From Lachnospiraceae bacterium (GTDB lineage Bacteria > Bacillota > Clostridia > Lachnospirales > Lachnospiraceae), in contig JAFVAL010000075.1 in the NCBI GenBank assembly GCA_017480565.1, positions 1 through 60,308 of the forward strand: DNA of 60,308 nt. Direction: 5' to 3'. The notes beneath the pieces were generated by a model. That model was not told where the DNA came from. It made no database searches and was given only the letters and a program-made list of their open reading frames with translations. The translations under genes and the position numbers were made by a program. Below are positions 8,545-17,838 of this stretch, in pieces (within the stretch, counting starts at the first letter, position 1; each line of letters opens with the position of its first letter).

Positions 8545-9651
8545 TCAATCTGAGATATCCGAATCCAGATTGACATAAACTTTATAGTCATCAAACGCGG
8601 CTGTGACCTCTTTGACAACTTCCTCGTAGATCTTTTGACGTTCTTTGACATCAAAATCGATGATGATATCGAACTTGATGGTCTTCAGAGCCTCTTCCGC
8701 ATAGAATCCGTGCATCTGAATGACTTCCGGATACTTGGAAAGGATCTCTTCAATCCGTTTTTCCTGCACCATTGCAAGATCATTTTGCGTATTCACAGAA
8801 TACACGGAGATGCCGGAAAGAACCACGTCGTGTTCTTTGATGACCTTTGCGGTGATCGCATGCTCTAATACATCCAGTTCCTTCGCGGTCATCGTATCCG
8901 GCACCGCAATGTGCACCGAACCGATCAGGTTCTCTGGGCCATAGTTATGGATAATCAGGTCATACGCACCCTGCACGCCAGGCAGAGACAAGATCGTCTT
9001 TTTCACACCCTGTGCCAGGTCGGCATCGATACGCTCTCCCAGAAGCTCGCTCACCGTATCCCTGAGCTGCTCATAACCAGCTTTGATAATCACGAGAGAA
9101 ATGATGACGCCAAGGTACGCCTCAAGACTGATGTGAAAAATCAGGAAAATGATCGCAGCCACCAAGGTTGAGGCAGAGATGATCGAATCAAACATCGCAT
9201 CGGAGCCGGAAGCCACCAGGGAATCTGAATTGACTTCCTGGCCGACCTTCTTTACGTAGGTTCCCAGAAAAATCTTCACTAAGACAGCCACACCGACAAT
9301 GACAAGCGCTGCGACAGAATAGTCCGGCACTTCCGGCGAGATGATCTTCTTCACAGACTCGATCAAGGACGTAATACCGGCATATAAAATGATGACGGAG
9401 ATAATAATGGCACTTAAATATTCCACACGTCCATGACCGTAAGGGTGCTTTTTATCTGGCTGTTTTCCGGCAATCTTCGTGCCGATGATCGTGATGATCG
9501 ATGAGAGTGCATCACTTAAGTTGTTGACCGCATCCAGTACAATTGCAACCGAATTGCTTAAGAGTCCCACGACCGCCTTAAAACCGGCCAGGAGTACATT
9601 TGCAATAATACCAATGATACTGGTACGGATAATCTTCTTTTCTCGATTCAT
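8545..9651 (-). CDS. Cation diffusion facilitator (CDF) transporter
   Basis: 368 aa from ATG 9651, which follows GGAAAGG with good spacing; the frame also stays open 27 bases upstream. Six transmembrane helices are followed by a cytoplasmic metal-binding domain. CDF metal-site motifs are seen: DAVNNLSDALSS in helix 2 (Asp cluster, here with Asn), KKHPYGHGRVEYLSA after helix 2, and SDAMFDSIISAS in helix 5. The family exports Zn, Fe, Mn or other divalent cations in exchange for protons. The first-site pattern resembles Mn/Fe-type rather than typical zinc (HD-HD) members, but this is a weak inference. First gene of the MgtC operon, divergent from the acyltransferase gene. Confidence 0.87.
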   Translation of the reverse strand: MNREKKIIRTSIIGIIANVLLAGFKAVVGLLSNSVAIVLDAVNNLSDALSSIITIIGTKIAGKQPDKKHPYGHGRVEYLSAIIISVIILYAGITSLIESVKKIISPEVPDYSVAALVIVGVAVLVKIFLGTYVKKVGQEVNSDSLVASGSDAMFDSIISASTLVAAIIFLIFHISLEAYLGVIISLVIIKAGYEQLRDTVSELLGERIDADLAQGVKKTILSLPGVQGAYDLIIHNYGPENLIGSVHIAVPDTMTAKELDVLEHAITAKVIKEHDVVLSGISVYSVNTQNDLAMVQEKRIEEILSKYPEVIQMHGFYAEEALKTIKFDIIIDFDVKERQKIYEEVVKEVTAAFDDYKVYVNLDSDISD

Positions 9652-9745
9652 AGTAATCTTTCCTTTCCCCGCGGACAAAGCCGCAAGCTCTATTATAATG
9701 GATTGATTACGATTTGAAAAGAGAAACTCTTCTTTTAGAAAACGA

Positions 9746-9774
9746 TTGCATGCATATTACGTAAATGATATCAT
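9746..9774 (+). promoter_or_regulatory. Promoter for acyltransferase gene
   Basis: TTGCAT, 17-base spacer, TATCAT, ending about 24 bases before the ATG at 9798; GTAAGGAG follows as the ribosome site. Confidence 0.6.
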
Positions 9775-9797
9775 AATCCGTAAGGAGTAAGGGAACT

Positions 9798-10934
9798 ATG
9801 GACGAATATCAAAGACATCAAATCATTTGGCGCGCGCTCTACCCCGTGGTTCACGGGTTTTTGTGCCGAAAATTTCATTTCACACATGATCAGCTGGAAG
9901 TAAAAGGTCCTTGTCTGATCATATCCAACCACGTGACCAACTGGGATCCGCTTTTGGTGGCGATGAGTTTGAAACACATGCAGACGTACTTTGTCGCCAG
10001 TGAGCACATATTTCGCTGGGGGTGGCTCTCAAAGCTCCTTCACTGGCTGCTGGGACCGATCGCAAGAAAGAAAGCCTCTTCTGCCGCAGGAACGGTCATG
10101 GAGTGCATGAGACATCTAAAAGATGGCCATTCGATCGGTCTTTTTGCGGAAGGTGATTGCACCTGGAACGGAATCACGGGATCGGTCTTTCCTGCGACCG
10201 GGAAACTTGCGAAAAGTTCCGGCGCTTCCTTAGTGACATATCGTCTTGAAGGAGGGTATCTCACCTTCCCGCGCTGGACAACCAAGATGCGCAAAGGTCA
10301 GATGCATGGACATGTCGTGCACATCTACTCTCCTGAAGAATTAAAAAGCATGTCAGCCAAAGAAGTCACCGCTGCGATCAACCGTGATATCTATGAAAAT
10401 AGCTGGGAGAATCAGACCCTTCATCCGATCCCTTATTATGGAAAAGAACTTGCCTCCGGCATGGAGAGCGCGATCTCGCTCTGTCCTGCGTGCCACCGGT
10501 TTGGTGATCTGCAGTCCAGAGGTGATCTGTTCTACTGCGACTGCGGTTTTTCGGTACGTTATCTACCGACAGGCTTTTTCTCACCGGCTCAACCATTTCG
10601 TCACATCGCTGAGTGGGACGCCTGGCAGGCGGCTGAGATTGCAAAATTAGCTGGCAAGGAAAAGGAAATGTTCTTCCAGGATACCGATGTCACATTGATT
10701 CGCGTGGAAGATGGACACAAAGATACGGTGCTTGGTACCGGTTTGTTGGATCAGTTTATCGATCACATTTCCTGCGCTGGGCAGACATTTGCTTATCAAG
10801 ACATCTCTGACATGGCGATGGTACAAAACCACATGCTTTTATTTACCTGCAAGGATGTCTATTATCAGCTAAAAACGGCCAAAGGCAAGAATTTACGGAA
10901 GTATCTGTTATTCTGGCAACAACATAGATCATAA
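9798..10934 (+). CDS. PlsC-type acyltransferase with C-terminal zinc-ribbon extension
   Basis: 378 aa. Residues 1-210 form a lysophospholipid acyltransferase domain: the catalytic H(X)4D motif is NHVTNWDPL near residue 54 and the FAEGDCTWNG block is near residue 117. This family adds the second acyl chain to lysophosphatidic acid at the inner membrane face. Normal PlsC proteins end near 200-240 residues. Here a further 140 residues follow, starting with a zinc-ribbon-like knuckle (CPAC, then CDCGF about 20 residues later) and a mixed alpha/beta region. The extension is unusual and could sense or bind something. It is followed after 18 bases by the GltS-type transporter gene. Confidence 0.8.
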   Translation: MDEYQRHQIIWRALYPVVHGFLCRKFHFTHDQLEVKGPCLIISNHVTNWDPLLVAMSLKHMQTYFVASEHIFRWGWLSKLLHWLLGPIARKKASSAAGTVMECMRHLKDGHSIGLFAEGDCTWNGITGSVFPATGKLAKSSGASLVTYRLEGGYLTFPRWTTKMRKGQMHGHVVHIYSPEELKSMSAKEVTAAINRDIYENSWENQTLHPIPYYGKELASGMESAISLCPACHRFGDLQSRGDLFYCDCGFSVRYLPTGFFSPAQPFRHIAEWDAWQAAEIAKLAGKEKEMFFQDTDVTLIRVEDGHKDTVLGTGLLDQFIDHISCAGQTFAYQDISDMAMVQNHMLLFTCKDVYYQLKTAKGKNLRKYLLFWQQHRS

Positions 10935-10952
10935 CAAGAGGGGGAAATATTT

Positions 10953-12332
10953 ATGGATTATTCAGCAGCTAACACCAGTCTTTGGAGTATGATCATCCAG
11001 TTAGGCATCATCGCCTGCGCGGTACTGATCTCTCACCTGCTTCGCAGCAAGATTTCCTGGATCAGGAAAAGTATGATGCCGATCGCCGTGCTGGCAGGCT
11101 TTTTGCTTTTGATCTTAAAGTACCTGGGGATTGTTCCGATTCAGACCGAACTGATGGAGATTTTGGTCTATCACGGAATCGCACTTGGCTTTATCGCAAT
11201 GAGCCTTCGCGTCCCGGAGAAAAAAGAAGCCAAGGAAAAAGATTTCACGGGTCTGAAATCCGGTGCGATCATCGTAAGCTCTTACATGGTGCAGGGAACG
11301 GCTGGACTGATCATCACCATTTTGCTTGGCTTTACGGTCATGCCAAATCTTTTTAAAGCCGCCGGTCTTCTACTTCCGATGGGCTACGGTCAGGGACCCG
11401 GACAGGCGAACAACGTCGGATCCAGCTATGAAGCGTTAGGCTTTAGCGGGGGACGCAGTTTCGGCCTTGCCATCGCCGCCGCAGGTTATCTGGTTGCCTG
11501 CATCGTCGGCGTCATCATTTTAAATGTCCTCGCAAAGAAAAAGCTCATCAATACGACATCGCAGGCACAGCGTGAACTGCAGCCGACTGTAGAATTTTTC
11601 CAGGACAAAGAGGAATTCCCGGTCTCCGATTCGATCGACAAGCTCTCGATCCAGATCGCTCTGGTGATGATCGTCTATCTCTTAACGTATCTGGCTGCCT
11701 GGGGGCTGACAAGCGGTCTTGCGGCGATCTCTGCCGGACTTGCAGCGACATTAAATACGCTGATCTGGGGCTTTAACTTTATCATTGGTTCCGCCCTTGC
11801 GATTCTGGTCCGCGTCCTGCTTCAGGCCGGAAAAAAATCCGGCGTCTTCTTAAAGCAGTATCAGAACAATTATCTGCTTAACCGAATCTCCGGATTCTTC
11901 TTTGATATTATGATTGTTGCAGGCATTGCTTCCATCAATCTGGAAGACATTCACGGACTTTGGGTACCGTTTATCCTGCTGGTTGTCGTCGGTGCAGTAC
12001 TTACCTGGATTCATCTGGCATTTGTCTGCAAGATCGTTTATCCGACATATTATTACGAAGGCCTAATCTCGATGTACGGCATGTTGACCGGAACGATCAG
12101 CTCCGGCATCCTGCTTCTTCGTGAGATCGATCCGAACCTGCAGACCCCGGCCGCGAACAATCTGGTTGTCGGCAGCTCCTTCGGTATCATCCTCGGCGCA
12201 CCGGTCCTTGTGCTTGTCAGTCTCGCCGCAAGATCGGATCTCATGTGCATCGTCACGCTGGGGATCGCCGTCGCGTATTATCTCGTGTTACTGCTTTTCA
12301 TTTGCAAATGGAAGCGCAAGAAGGTCGGATAA
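10953..12332 (+). CDS. GltS-type sodium/glutamate symporter family protein
   Basis: 459 aa with about ten to twelve membrane helices. The first helices (WSMIIQLGIIACAVLISHLL, MPIAVLAGFLLLILKYLGI) and the glycine-rich loop GYGQGPGQANNVGS followed by GRSFGLAIAAAGYLVA match the GltS/ESS family, where this loop lines the substrate site. A second inverted half follows after a hydrophilic loop near residue 215. The substrate in E. coli GltS is glutamate with Na+; here it is unknown. A strong AGGGGG ribosome site precedes the ATG. Its last 45 bases overlap the 3' end of the convergent GH31 gene. Confidence 0.82.
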   Translation: MDYSAANTSLWSMIIQLGIIACAVLISHLLRSKISWIRKSMMPIAVLAGFLLLILKYLGIVPIQTELMEILVYHGIALGFIAMSLRVPEKKEAKEKDFTGLKSGAIIVSSYMVQGTAGLIITILLGFTVMPNLFKAAGLLLPMGYGQGPGQANNVGSSYEALGFSGGRSFGLAIAAAGYLVACIVGVIILNVLAKKKLINTTSQAQRELQPTVEFFQDKEEFPVSDSIDKLSIQIALVMIVYLLTYLAAWGLTSGLAAISAGLAATLNTLIWGFNFIIGSALAILVRVLLQAGKKSGVFLKQYQNNYLLNRISGFFFDIMIVAGIASINLEDIHGLWVPFILLVVVGAVLTWIHLAFVCKIVYPTYYYEGLISMYGMLTGTISSGILLLREIDPNLQTPAANNLVVGSSFGIILGAPVLVLVSLAARSDLMCIVTLGIAVAYYLVLLLFICKWKRKKVG

Positions 12333-14258
12333 CCAGGGACTGTCTTTTCTGACAAAGACCGGTGGTTTTCCGATCGGTGCAAATACTTTGTAAGTTCCGC
12401 CGGTATATTCGGTACCGGTAAATAAGTGAACCCAGGTATCTTCCGGCAGGCGAACGTCATGGTAGAGCTCTCCCTCTTTGATCACGGGAGACACCAGAAG
12501 ATCTCTTCCTAAAAGATACGCAAATCGCTCTTCGAAACAGAAGGCATCCTTGTAGTGGTAGAATAAAGGCCGCATCACAGGGGTGCCTTTTTCCTGCGCA
12601 AGTGCAATTGCCTCCGCCAAGTACGGCTTTAGATGAAGATGCATCTGAGAACAGCGAGCCATCTGTGCAAGAAGCTCCTCATCGTCGTCAAACTGCACAT
12701 TGTTCACCGGTTGATTTCCTTCATGAGTACGGAACATCGGGGAAAATGCATTCATCTCTTCCCAGCGCATTAAAAGCTCTTTGTTCCTCGTCATCTTAAG
12801 AATCGTTGTATAACCGCCAGCATCCGAATGCGCATAAGGATAGCCACTCATCGCCAAAGACAAGGTCGCAGGCATCACAGCCGCCAGCCCGTCATCAAGT
12901 GACCAATCGACATGCTGATCTCCCGTCCACATCATCATCGAGTCTTTGATTGTTCCAGTATACCCGGCACGTGTGAAAAAGAACACCTCTCCCACTTTGC
13001 CGGTTTCTTCGATCGTTTCTCGGTTTAATCTCGCCCACATCGCAGGCCAAATATTGTGAATTTTATACGGATCCTCTCCACTGTGAAGCACACAGTCTAC
13101 CGGGAGATATTCGCCAAAATCCGCCATCCAGCCGCCAAGGCCTAGGCCGATCATGTTCGTTTTGATGACATTTTTATACCACGCATAGGCATTCGGATTC
13201 GTCAGATCGATCATCGCGGCAGGGAAGGTTGTGATCTTCACCAGATAATCGTTGCCTTCCGTATCTTTGACACAATACCCTTCCGCAGAGGCTTCTTTAT
13301 AAAGAGCCCCCTCCAAGGCCATAAACGGATTGATGTATCCTAAGAAATGGATTCCTTTTTCCTTCCACGCCGGAATCTTCTCATCCAGTCCGGGATACAG
13401 CGCTTCGTCCCATTTCCAGTTCCACATCACCTGATAGCCAAAGCCGGTTCTGCGGCAGCCACACCAGTCCTGCGACCAGATCCCACAGAGTTTCACGCCG
13501 GCCTTCTCTGCACGACGAATCTTTTCTTCCACCCGATCCGTACTTTCCTGCACGGCAAGGATGACACCGTCATTGACCCAGCTGGGCAGATCTTTTGGCC
13601 TTCCAAGAAGATTCGAAAGCTTCTCAGAGACATCCTCAAAAGACTCTCCCCACTCAATGTAGATGGTAGGCGCCTCGTCGAACTGTAAGACGGTCTTCTG
13701 ATCCTTCGTAAAGTCAAACACACTGTAAGACGTCACATCCGCATGGACGTAATACAGATCATCTGATATAAATGTCGGCTGCGCATAGTACGATTCATAC
13801 TGATCCATCGGAAGAATATGATTCGGCTGCTTGCCGAAAATGCCTTCTCTAACGATCTTTCTGCTGATCCGATTCGTATTTTGATGCTCTGCAACCCAGA
13901 TTCGGACTTTCTCACCTTTGAGATTGAGTGTCGAATAAACTTCACCACAGCCGTAAAACTTCTCGCTGATATGCGAAGGAAGGGTGATTTGGAAACGATT
14001 TACGCTCTCTTCCGGATAATCGGAAACCGTAATCTTATAGCCATCGCCAAATGCAACGACGTCAAGCGTACAACGAATCCCAGACGACCCCTGATAGCTA
14101 TACCGGAAGCCACTGTCAATCTCTTCTTTTCCCGCAAAAGATAACGGATATTTTTTACTTTCCTTGCGACGGTAAGTAAAGCTTCCGCGGCTCATTGTGA
14201 AATGATTCTCGCCCCAGCCAAGTGTTACGCCGATCTGCTCCAACTCTGTGGGTTTCAT
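12288..14258 (-). CDS. GH31 alpha-glycosidase of the YihQ/sulfoquinovosidase type
   Basis: 656 aa without signal peptide, so intracellular. Family 31 retaining glycosidase. The nucleophile Asp is in GGWMADFGEYLP (near residue 380) and the acid/base Asp in TGDQHVDW (near 446). The order of motifs WSQDW, VMWNWKWD, GGWMADFGEYLP, HSDAGGYTT and APIGKPPVF follows E. coli YihQ closely, far more than ordinary alpha-glucosidases. From memory of YihQ, the sulfonate is held by Gln, Arg and Trp (Q288, R301, W304) and Tyr508. Here the matching residues look like Gln (WSQDW), Gln276, Trp279 and Tyr (GGYTT), so the key Arg is replaced by Gln. Substrate may therefore differ from sulfoquinovosides. Lies just downstream of pepC. 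Confidence 0.85.
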   Translation of the reverse strand: MKPTELEQIGVTLGWGENHFTMSRGSFTYRRKESKKYPLSFAGKEEIDSGFRYSYQGSSGIRCTLDVVAFGDGYKITVSDYPEESVNRFQITLPSHISEKFYGCGEVYSTLNLKGEKVRIWVAEHQNTNRISRKIVREGIFGKQPNHILPMDQYESYYAQPTFISDDLYYVHADVTSYSVFDFTKDQKTVLQFDEAPTIYIEWGESFEDVSEKLSNLLGRPKDLPSWVNDGVILAVQESTDRVEEKIRRAEKAGVKLCGIWSQDWCGCRRTGFGYQVMWNWKWDEALYPGLDEKIPAWKEKGIHFLGYINPFMALEGALYKEASAEGYCVKDTEGNDYLVKITTFPAAMIDLTNPNAYAWYKNVIKTNMIGLGLGGWMADFGEYLPVDCVLHSGEDPYKIHNIWPAMWARLNRETIEETGKVGEVFFFTRAGYTGTIKDSMMMWTGDQHVDWSLDDGLAAVMPATLSLAMSGYPYAHSDAGGYTTILKMTRNKELLMRWEEMNAFSPMFRTHEGNQPVNNVQFDDDEELLAQMARCSQMHLHLKPYLAEAIALAQEKGTPVMRPLFYHYKDAFCFEERFAYLLGRDLLVSPVIKEGELYHDVRLPEDTWVHLFTGTEYTGGTYKVFAPIGKPPVFVRKDSPWLSDLLALPFANEKQ

Positions 14259-14312
14259 CGTTTCTGCGTCTCCTTCCTTCTCTTTGCAAATGTGTTCGAA
14301 CCCTTGAATCTG

Positions 14313-15650
14313 TTATGCCAGGCTTCCCATCGGATCCCAAGGCTTAAGAACGATCGGATCCTGCGCAAATGCTTCCGCCTGCTCTTTGCTGAAATAGGAC
14401 TTATTTAACAAAATCTGGAATGCGAATTCACCAAACCAGGCGTCATCCATGACGAAATATCCATCAAATCCGACCTCATCGCCCCAGCTGTTCTCGACTT
14501 TCCAGCGGATCGGCTTGTCATTTTCATCAAGATCAACGCCCGTGATGACCATCGCATGCGTCATCATACTGTCGCAGAAGTCCAGACGCTCTGCCTTTGT
14601 CATCGGGAAATCCGTGTCAAAAAGCTGTCCAACCATCAGTGCATCCATGGTCAGCATACCAGCCTTGCGGTCTGAGAACTGCCCCACATCACTGCCAAAC
14701 CAGACCGCCTGATTGTCCTTTAACATACGAATCGTGATGTCTCTTAAATCATCCATCGGAAGATTTAAATACTTCACCGGATAAGCACCATCAGCCACAT
14801 TCCCAAGATACTGCACGGTATAAGTCTTGCCATAAGGCTTATCTGCGGTCGGTGCATTGATCACGGTCACATAGTCATCCAGATTCCAGCCAACGTACTC
14901 TTTAAAGAACTCCTGAGGTGTGATATTCGCGACTTTGACGAAGTTTTTATCTTTGTCTCTGGTCTCCCAGGTAAAACGCATCGGCGGCTCTCCAAGGCAA
15001 ATGCTAAGAATCCGGTAAACGGTCTTCATCATCTCATCTTTTGCCTGACGAAGCTCATCGATCGTGCTGCCATTCTGATACATTTTCCGAAGACGGACTG
15101 CATACCCACGCAGCTTTTTCGTCAGAAATCCATTCATCTCGCGCGTACCGGATGAAACGGCGGTCTCCGGCATCAGATCCTTCGGCACAACACCATACTT
15201 TTTCACAAGGCTGCGGAACATATCCCACTGGCCGCCATCACCGATCGGATCTCTGAGCAAATAAGTCACAACACGGCCTTCCACCGGCTCATCGATCGTA
15301 GCAATCATATTCTCAAGGAAATAATTGGACTTCTCCAGTTTATCCCAGAATAACGGATAATTCTGGCTCAGCTCAAAATGCTCCAGATTCAGTTTCTTCA
15401 TGACTTCCAAACGCATGACGTTATAAGCCGCAAACATCCAGCATCTTCCTGACTGCTTCTGATTGCAGACCTTATCCGCATCGACTTCGACCGAAAAGTG
15501 ATTCTGTTGATTGCGCTTTGCATATACATTCTTTGCAGAATTTACGACACCGTTCGATGTCACCGCATTCATCGCAATCTGATTGGCAGTGCTGCCCTCG
15601 AAGTCCTTGCTAAAACTTGCAATGTCCTGAAATGTGATCTCTTTTTTCAT
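14313..15650 (-). CDS. pepC: Aminopeptidase C (bleomycin hydrolase family, C1)
   Basis: 445 aa cytoplasmic cysteine aminopeptidase, the length usual for PepC. The catalytic triad is visible: Cys70 in QKQSGRCWMFAA, His in MMTHAMVITGV near residue 365 and Asn in KVENSWGDEVG near residue 388. It trims N-terminal residues of peptides as a homohexamer. The ribosome site is GAGGG before ATG 15650. A small hairpin (AACGAC/GTCGTT, 15669-15686) sits in the leader. A possible promoter (TGGACT, 17 bases, GATAAT) lies further upstream. The GH31 gene starts 54 bases after the stop. Confidence 0.95.
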   Translation of the reverse strand: MKKEITFQDIASFSKDFEGSTANQIAMNAVTSNGVVNSAKNVYAKRNQQNHFSVEVDADKVCNQKQSGRCWMFAAYNVMRLEVMKKLNLEHFELSQNYPLFWDKLEKSNYFLENMIATIDEPVEGRVVTYLLRDPIGDGGQWDMFRSLVKKYGVVPKDLMPETAVSSGTREMNGFLTKKLRGYAVRLRKMYQNGSTIDELRQAKDEMMKTVYRILSICLGEPPMRFTWETRDKDKNFVKVANITPQEFFKEYVGWNLDDYVTVINAPTADKPYGKTYTVQYLGNVADGAYPVKYLNLPMDDLRDITIRMLKDNQAVWFGSDVGQFSDRKAGMLTMDALMVGQLFDTDFPMTKAERLDFCDSMMTHAMVITGVDLDENDKPIRWKVENSWGDEVGFDGYFVMDDAWFGEFAFQILLNKSYFSKEQAEAFAQDPIVLKPWDPMGSLA

Positions 15651-15762
15651 ATTGTTCCCTCTTTTCTAAACGACATTCTTGTCGTTTTCTTTCGACCTCT
15701 CTATTATCGCCTAAATGTGCGTTTAAGTCCAGTCATTTCCGTTGAATCTTCTATGATCTTTC

Positions 15763-15791
15763 TTGACGCAGGTGCATTGTATGCATTATAC
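15763..15791 (+). promoter_or_regulatory. Promoter of glycerate kinase gene
   Basis: TTGACG, 17-base spacer, TTATAC; 39 bases before the ATG at 15831. Confidence 0.7.
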
Positions 15792-15830
15792 TTAAGTTAC
15801 TAAATTTGTTCGGAAAGGATCTGGGTTATT

Positions 15831-17069
15831 ATGTATCAAACTATGCGTGAAGACTGCGATAAAATCGTTCGTGCAGCCATTCAGAAGGTAAAACCGGATG
15901 AGGCTGTCAAGCGTGCACTCTCCGGCAAAGAATTCGCCGGAAAAGTCATTTTGGTTGCAATTGGAAAAGCTGGCTGGCAGATGGCAAAAGCAGCTGTTGA
16001 TGTGCTTGGAAGCCGCATTGATGACGGTATTGTCATCACAAAGTATGACCACGTACTGGCACCGATTCCTGGCATTGAGTGCTGCGAAGCCGGTCATCCG
16101 GTTCCCGATGAGAATTCCTTTGAGGCGACCGGAAAGGCGATGAAACTGGTCGACGATCTGAAGCCGGAAGACACCGTTCTCTTCCTAGTTTCCGGCGGCG
16201 GCAGTGCTTTGTTTGAGAAGCCGCTGATCCCTGGCGAAGAACTTCAGGACATTACCTCTCAGATGCTTGCCTGCGGCGCGAATATCGTGGAAATGAATAC
16301 GATTCGTAAGCGCCTCTCCAGCGTTAAAGGAGGCAGATTTGCACAGCTTGCAGCACCTGCACACGTGGAGGCAGTCATCTTATCCGATATCGTCGGCGAT
16401 CCGCTTGATATGATCGCTTCCGGCCCTGCTTGCCCTGACAGCGCGTCCAGAGCAGATGCACTTGCGATCATCCAGAAGTATGGTCTGAAACTCTCTGATC
16501 AGGCGATGGCTCTGATGGACATCGAGACGCCGAAGTCTCTCGACAATGTGACAACACAGATTACCGGCAGCGTCCGTGAGCTTTGCAGCGCGGCTGCGGA
16601 AGTCTGCGTGGAGCTTGGCTATGAGCCTGTTCTTCTCTCCGATCAGCTTGGCTGCGTGGCACGAGAAGCTGGATCTTTCATGGGCTCCATTCTTCGCACA
16701 CACTATGACTCGGGCAAGAACCTTGCCTTTATCGCTGGCGGTGAGACCATCGTAAACATCACCGGAAAAGGCCTTGGCGGGCGTAACCAGGAGCTTGCCT
16801 TTGCCGCTGCAGATCTGATTGACGGCTTAGAAGGCACCGCAGTCTTTAGTGTTGGCAGTGACGGCACCGACGGACCGACCGATGCGGCAGGCGGTTATGT
16901 TGACGGCTCGACAGCCGGAGAGCTTCGTGAGCTTGGCCTGAAGGTCTTCGATGTGCTCCAGGATAACGACTCCTACCATGCACTGCAAAAGACCGGAGGC
17001 CTGATCATGACCGGTCCGACCGGAACGAATGTCAATGACGTCGCAGTTGCATTATTAAAAGCAAAATAA
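15831..17069 (+). CDS. Glycerate 2-kinase (GckA/TtuD family)
   Basis: 412 aa. Type-2 glycerate kinase (MOFRL/DUF4147), which phosphorylates D-glycerate to 2-phosphoglycerate. Characteristic stretches: VAIGKAGWQMAKAA near residue 42, the glycine-rich LVSGGGSALFEKPLIPGE near 120, IASGPACPDSAS, and the C-terminal MOFRL segment with GGRNQELAFAAADLI and SVGSDGTDGPTDAAGG. Length matches the family. It has its own promoter and stands alone between pepC (divergent) and a convergent minus-strand gene. It would feed glycerate from serine, tartrate or sugar-acid breakdown into lower glycolysis. Confidence 0.9.
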   Translation: MYQTMREDCDKIVRAAIQKVKPDEAVKRALSGKEFAGKVILVAIGKAGWQMAKAAVDVLGSRIDDGIVITKYDHVLAPIPGIECCEAGHPVPDENSFEATGKAMKLVDDLKPEDTVLFLVSGGGSALFEKPLIPGEELQDITSQMLACGANIVEMNTIRKRLSSVKGGRFAQLAAPAHVEAVILSDIVGDPLDMIASGPACPDSASRADALAIIQKYGLKLSDQAMALMDIETPKSLDNVTTQITGSVRELCSAAAEVCVELGYEPVLLSDQLGCVAREAGSFMGSILRTHYDSGKNLAFIAGGETIVNITGKGLGGRNQELAFAAADLIDGLEGTAVFSVGSDGTDGPTDAAGGYVDGSTAGELRELGLKVFDVLQDNDSYHALQKTGGLIMTGPTGTNVNDVAVALLKAK

Positions 17070-17090
17070 AAGAATCCAAACAGTAAAACA

Positions 17091-17113
17091 GAGGGACTGC
17101 ACTGCAGTCCCTC
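17091..17113. terminator. Bidirectional terminator between convergent genes
   Basis: Perfect 10-bp stem (GAGGGACTGC/GCAGTCCCTC) with a 3-base loop, between the ends of the glycerate kinase gene and the DUF3267 gene. The T-run (CTGTTTTACTG) is on the minus-strand side. Confidence 0.85.
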
Positions 17114-17141
17114 AACGCATTTATATGATAATTATATAGCT

Positions 17142-17750
17142 TTATACGTTCTCTTCCTCTCCCGGCATATACCAGTAGGTATGCATCCCACTCATATAAC
17201 ACAGACTTCCCTTTGGCATCTGTGTCGCCGCATTAAATACATTGATATAATCTCCTGCACCTGCCGCGATATTCCCTGCAGCCCAGATTCCCAGCCACAA
17301 CTGTGACGGGAATAAGAAGAACAAAAGATAAGGGATGACACCCAGCACAAGATTCGGCAGCAAACTCATGAAGATGAATCTGCCCTTTGTCATCGACTCC
17401 GTACCAGTCACAAAGGCAAGACCTTTCCTTAAATACGTATAAAACTCTACCTCTTCTTTAAAAGCACTCGCATGAAGCACTTCGTGCACTGGAATCGTTA
17501 CAATCTCAAGCACCACGAGCAGGATCAGCTGCCATAATTCAACACGAAGACCGTCTCCACTCAAAAAATGAAATATCTTTAAAAGAACAGGCGCAAAAAA
17601 CAAGATCGCAAGCCCAATCGCAAGGAGATTTGCCACAAGGCTTAACTTTTCCATGCTCTCAAACTCTTTAAACTGTACCGCACCCGGTACTTCTCTCTGC
17701 GGCAATTTATTAAGGTCACCGTCAAATCCTTTTTTATACGTCAAATGCAT
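17142..17750 (-). CDS. DUF3267 putative membrane metalloprotease
   Basis: 202 aa. Hydrophobic helices at about residues 35-60, 75-95, 135-160 and 165-185. The zincin-like motif HEVLHASAF (HExxH) at the end of the second helix is the mark of DUF3267, related to site-2-protease-type membrane zincins. The residues near the C-terminus (AAGAGDYINV) could supply a third metal ligand (Asp). Substrate unknown. It is a single gene ahead of the sugar ABC operon; its stop faces a strong terminator. Confidence 0.75.
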   Translation of the reverse strand: MHLTYKKGFDGDLNKLPQREVPGAVQFKEFESMEKLSLVANLLAIGLAILFFAPVLLKIFHFLSGDGLRVELWQLILLVVLEIVTIPVHEVLHASAFKEEVEFYTYLRKGLAFVTGTESMTKGRFIFMSLLPNLVLGVIPYLLFFLFPSQLWLGIWAAGNIAAGAGDYINVFNAATQMPKGSLCYMSGMHTYWYMPGEEENV

Positions 17751-17796
17751 CTTACACTTCCACTCCTATCCTCTGCATCTACATTTCCCCGAAAAA

Positions 17797-17829
17797 CAAA
17801 CTCCAACAAGCGCATCTTGCTGGAGTTTG
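17797..17829 (-). terminator. Terminator of the sugar ABC operon
   Basis: Long hairpin (CAAACTCCA...TGGAGTTTG with an inner CAAG/CTTG stem). On the minus strand it is followed by TTTTTCGG, 10 bases after the permease stop. Confidence 0.9.
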
Positions 17830-17838
17830 TCATGGACG

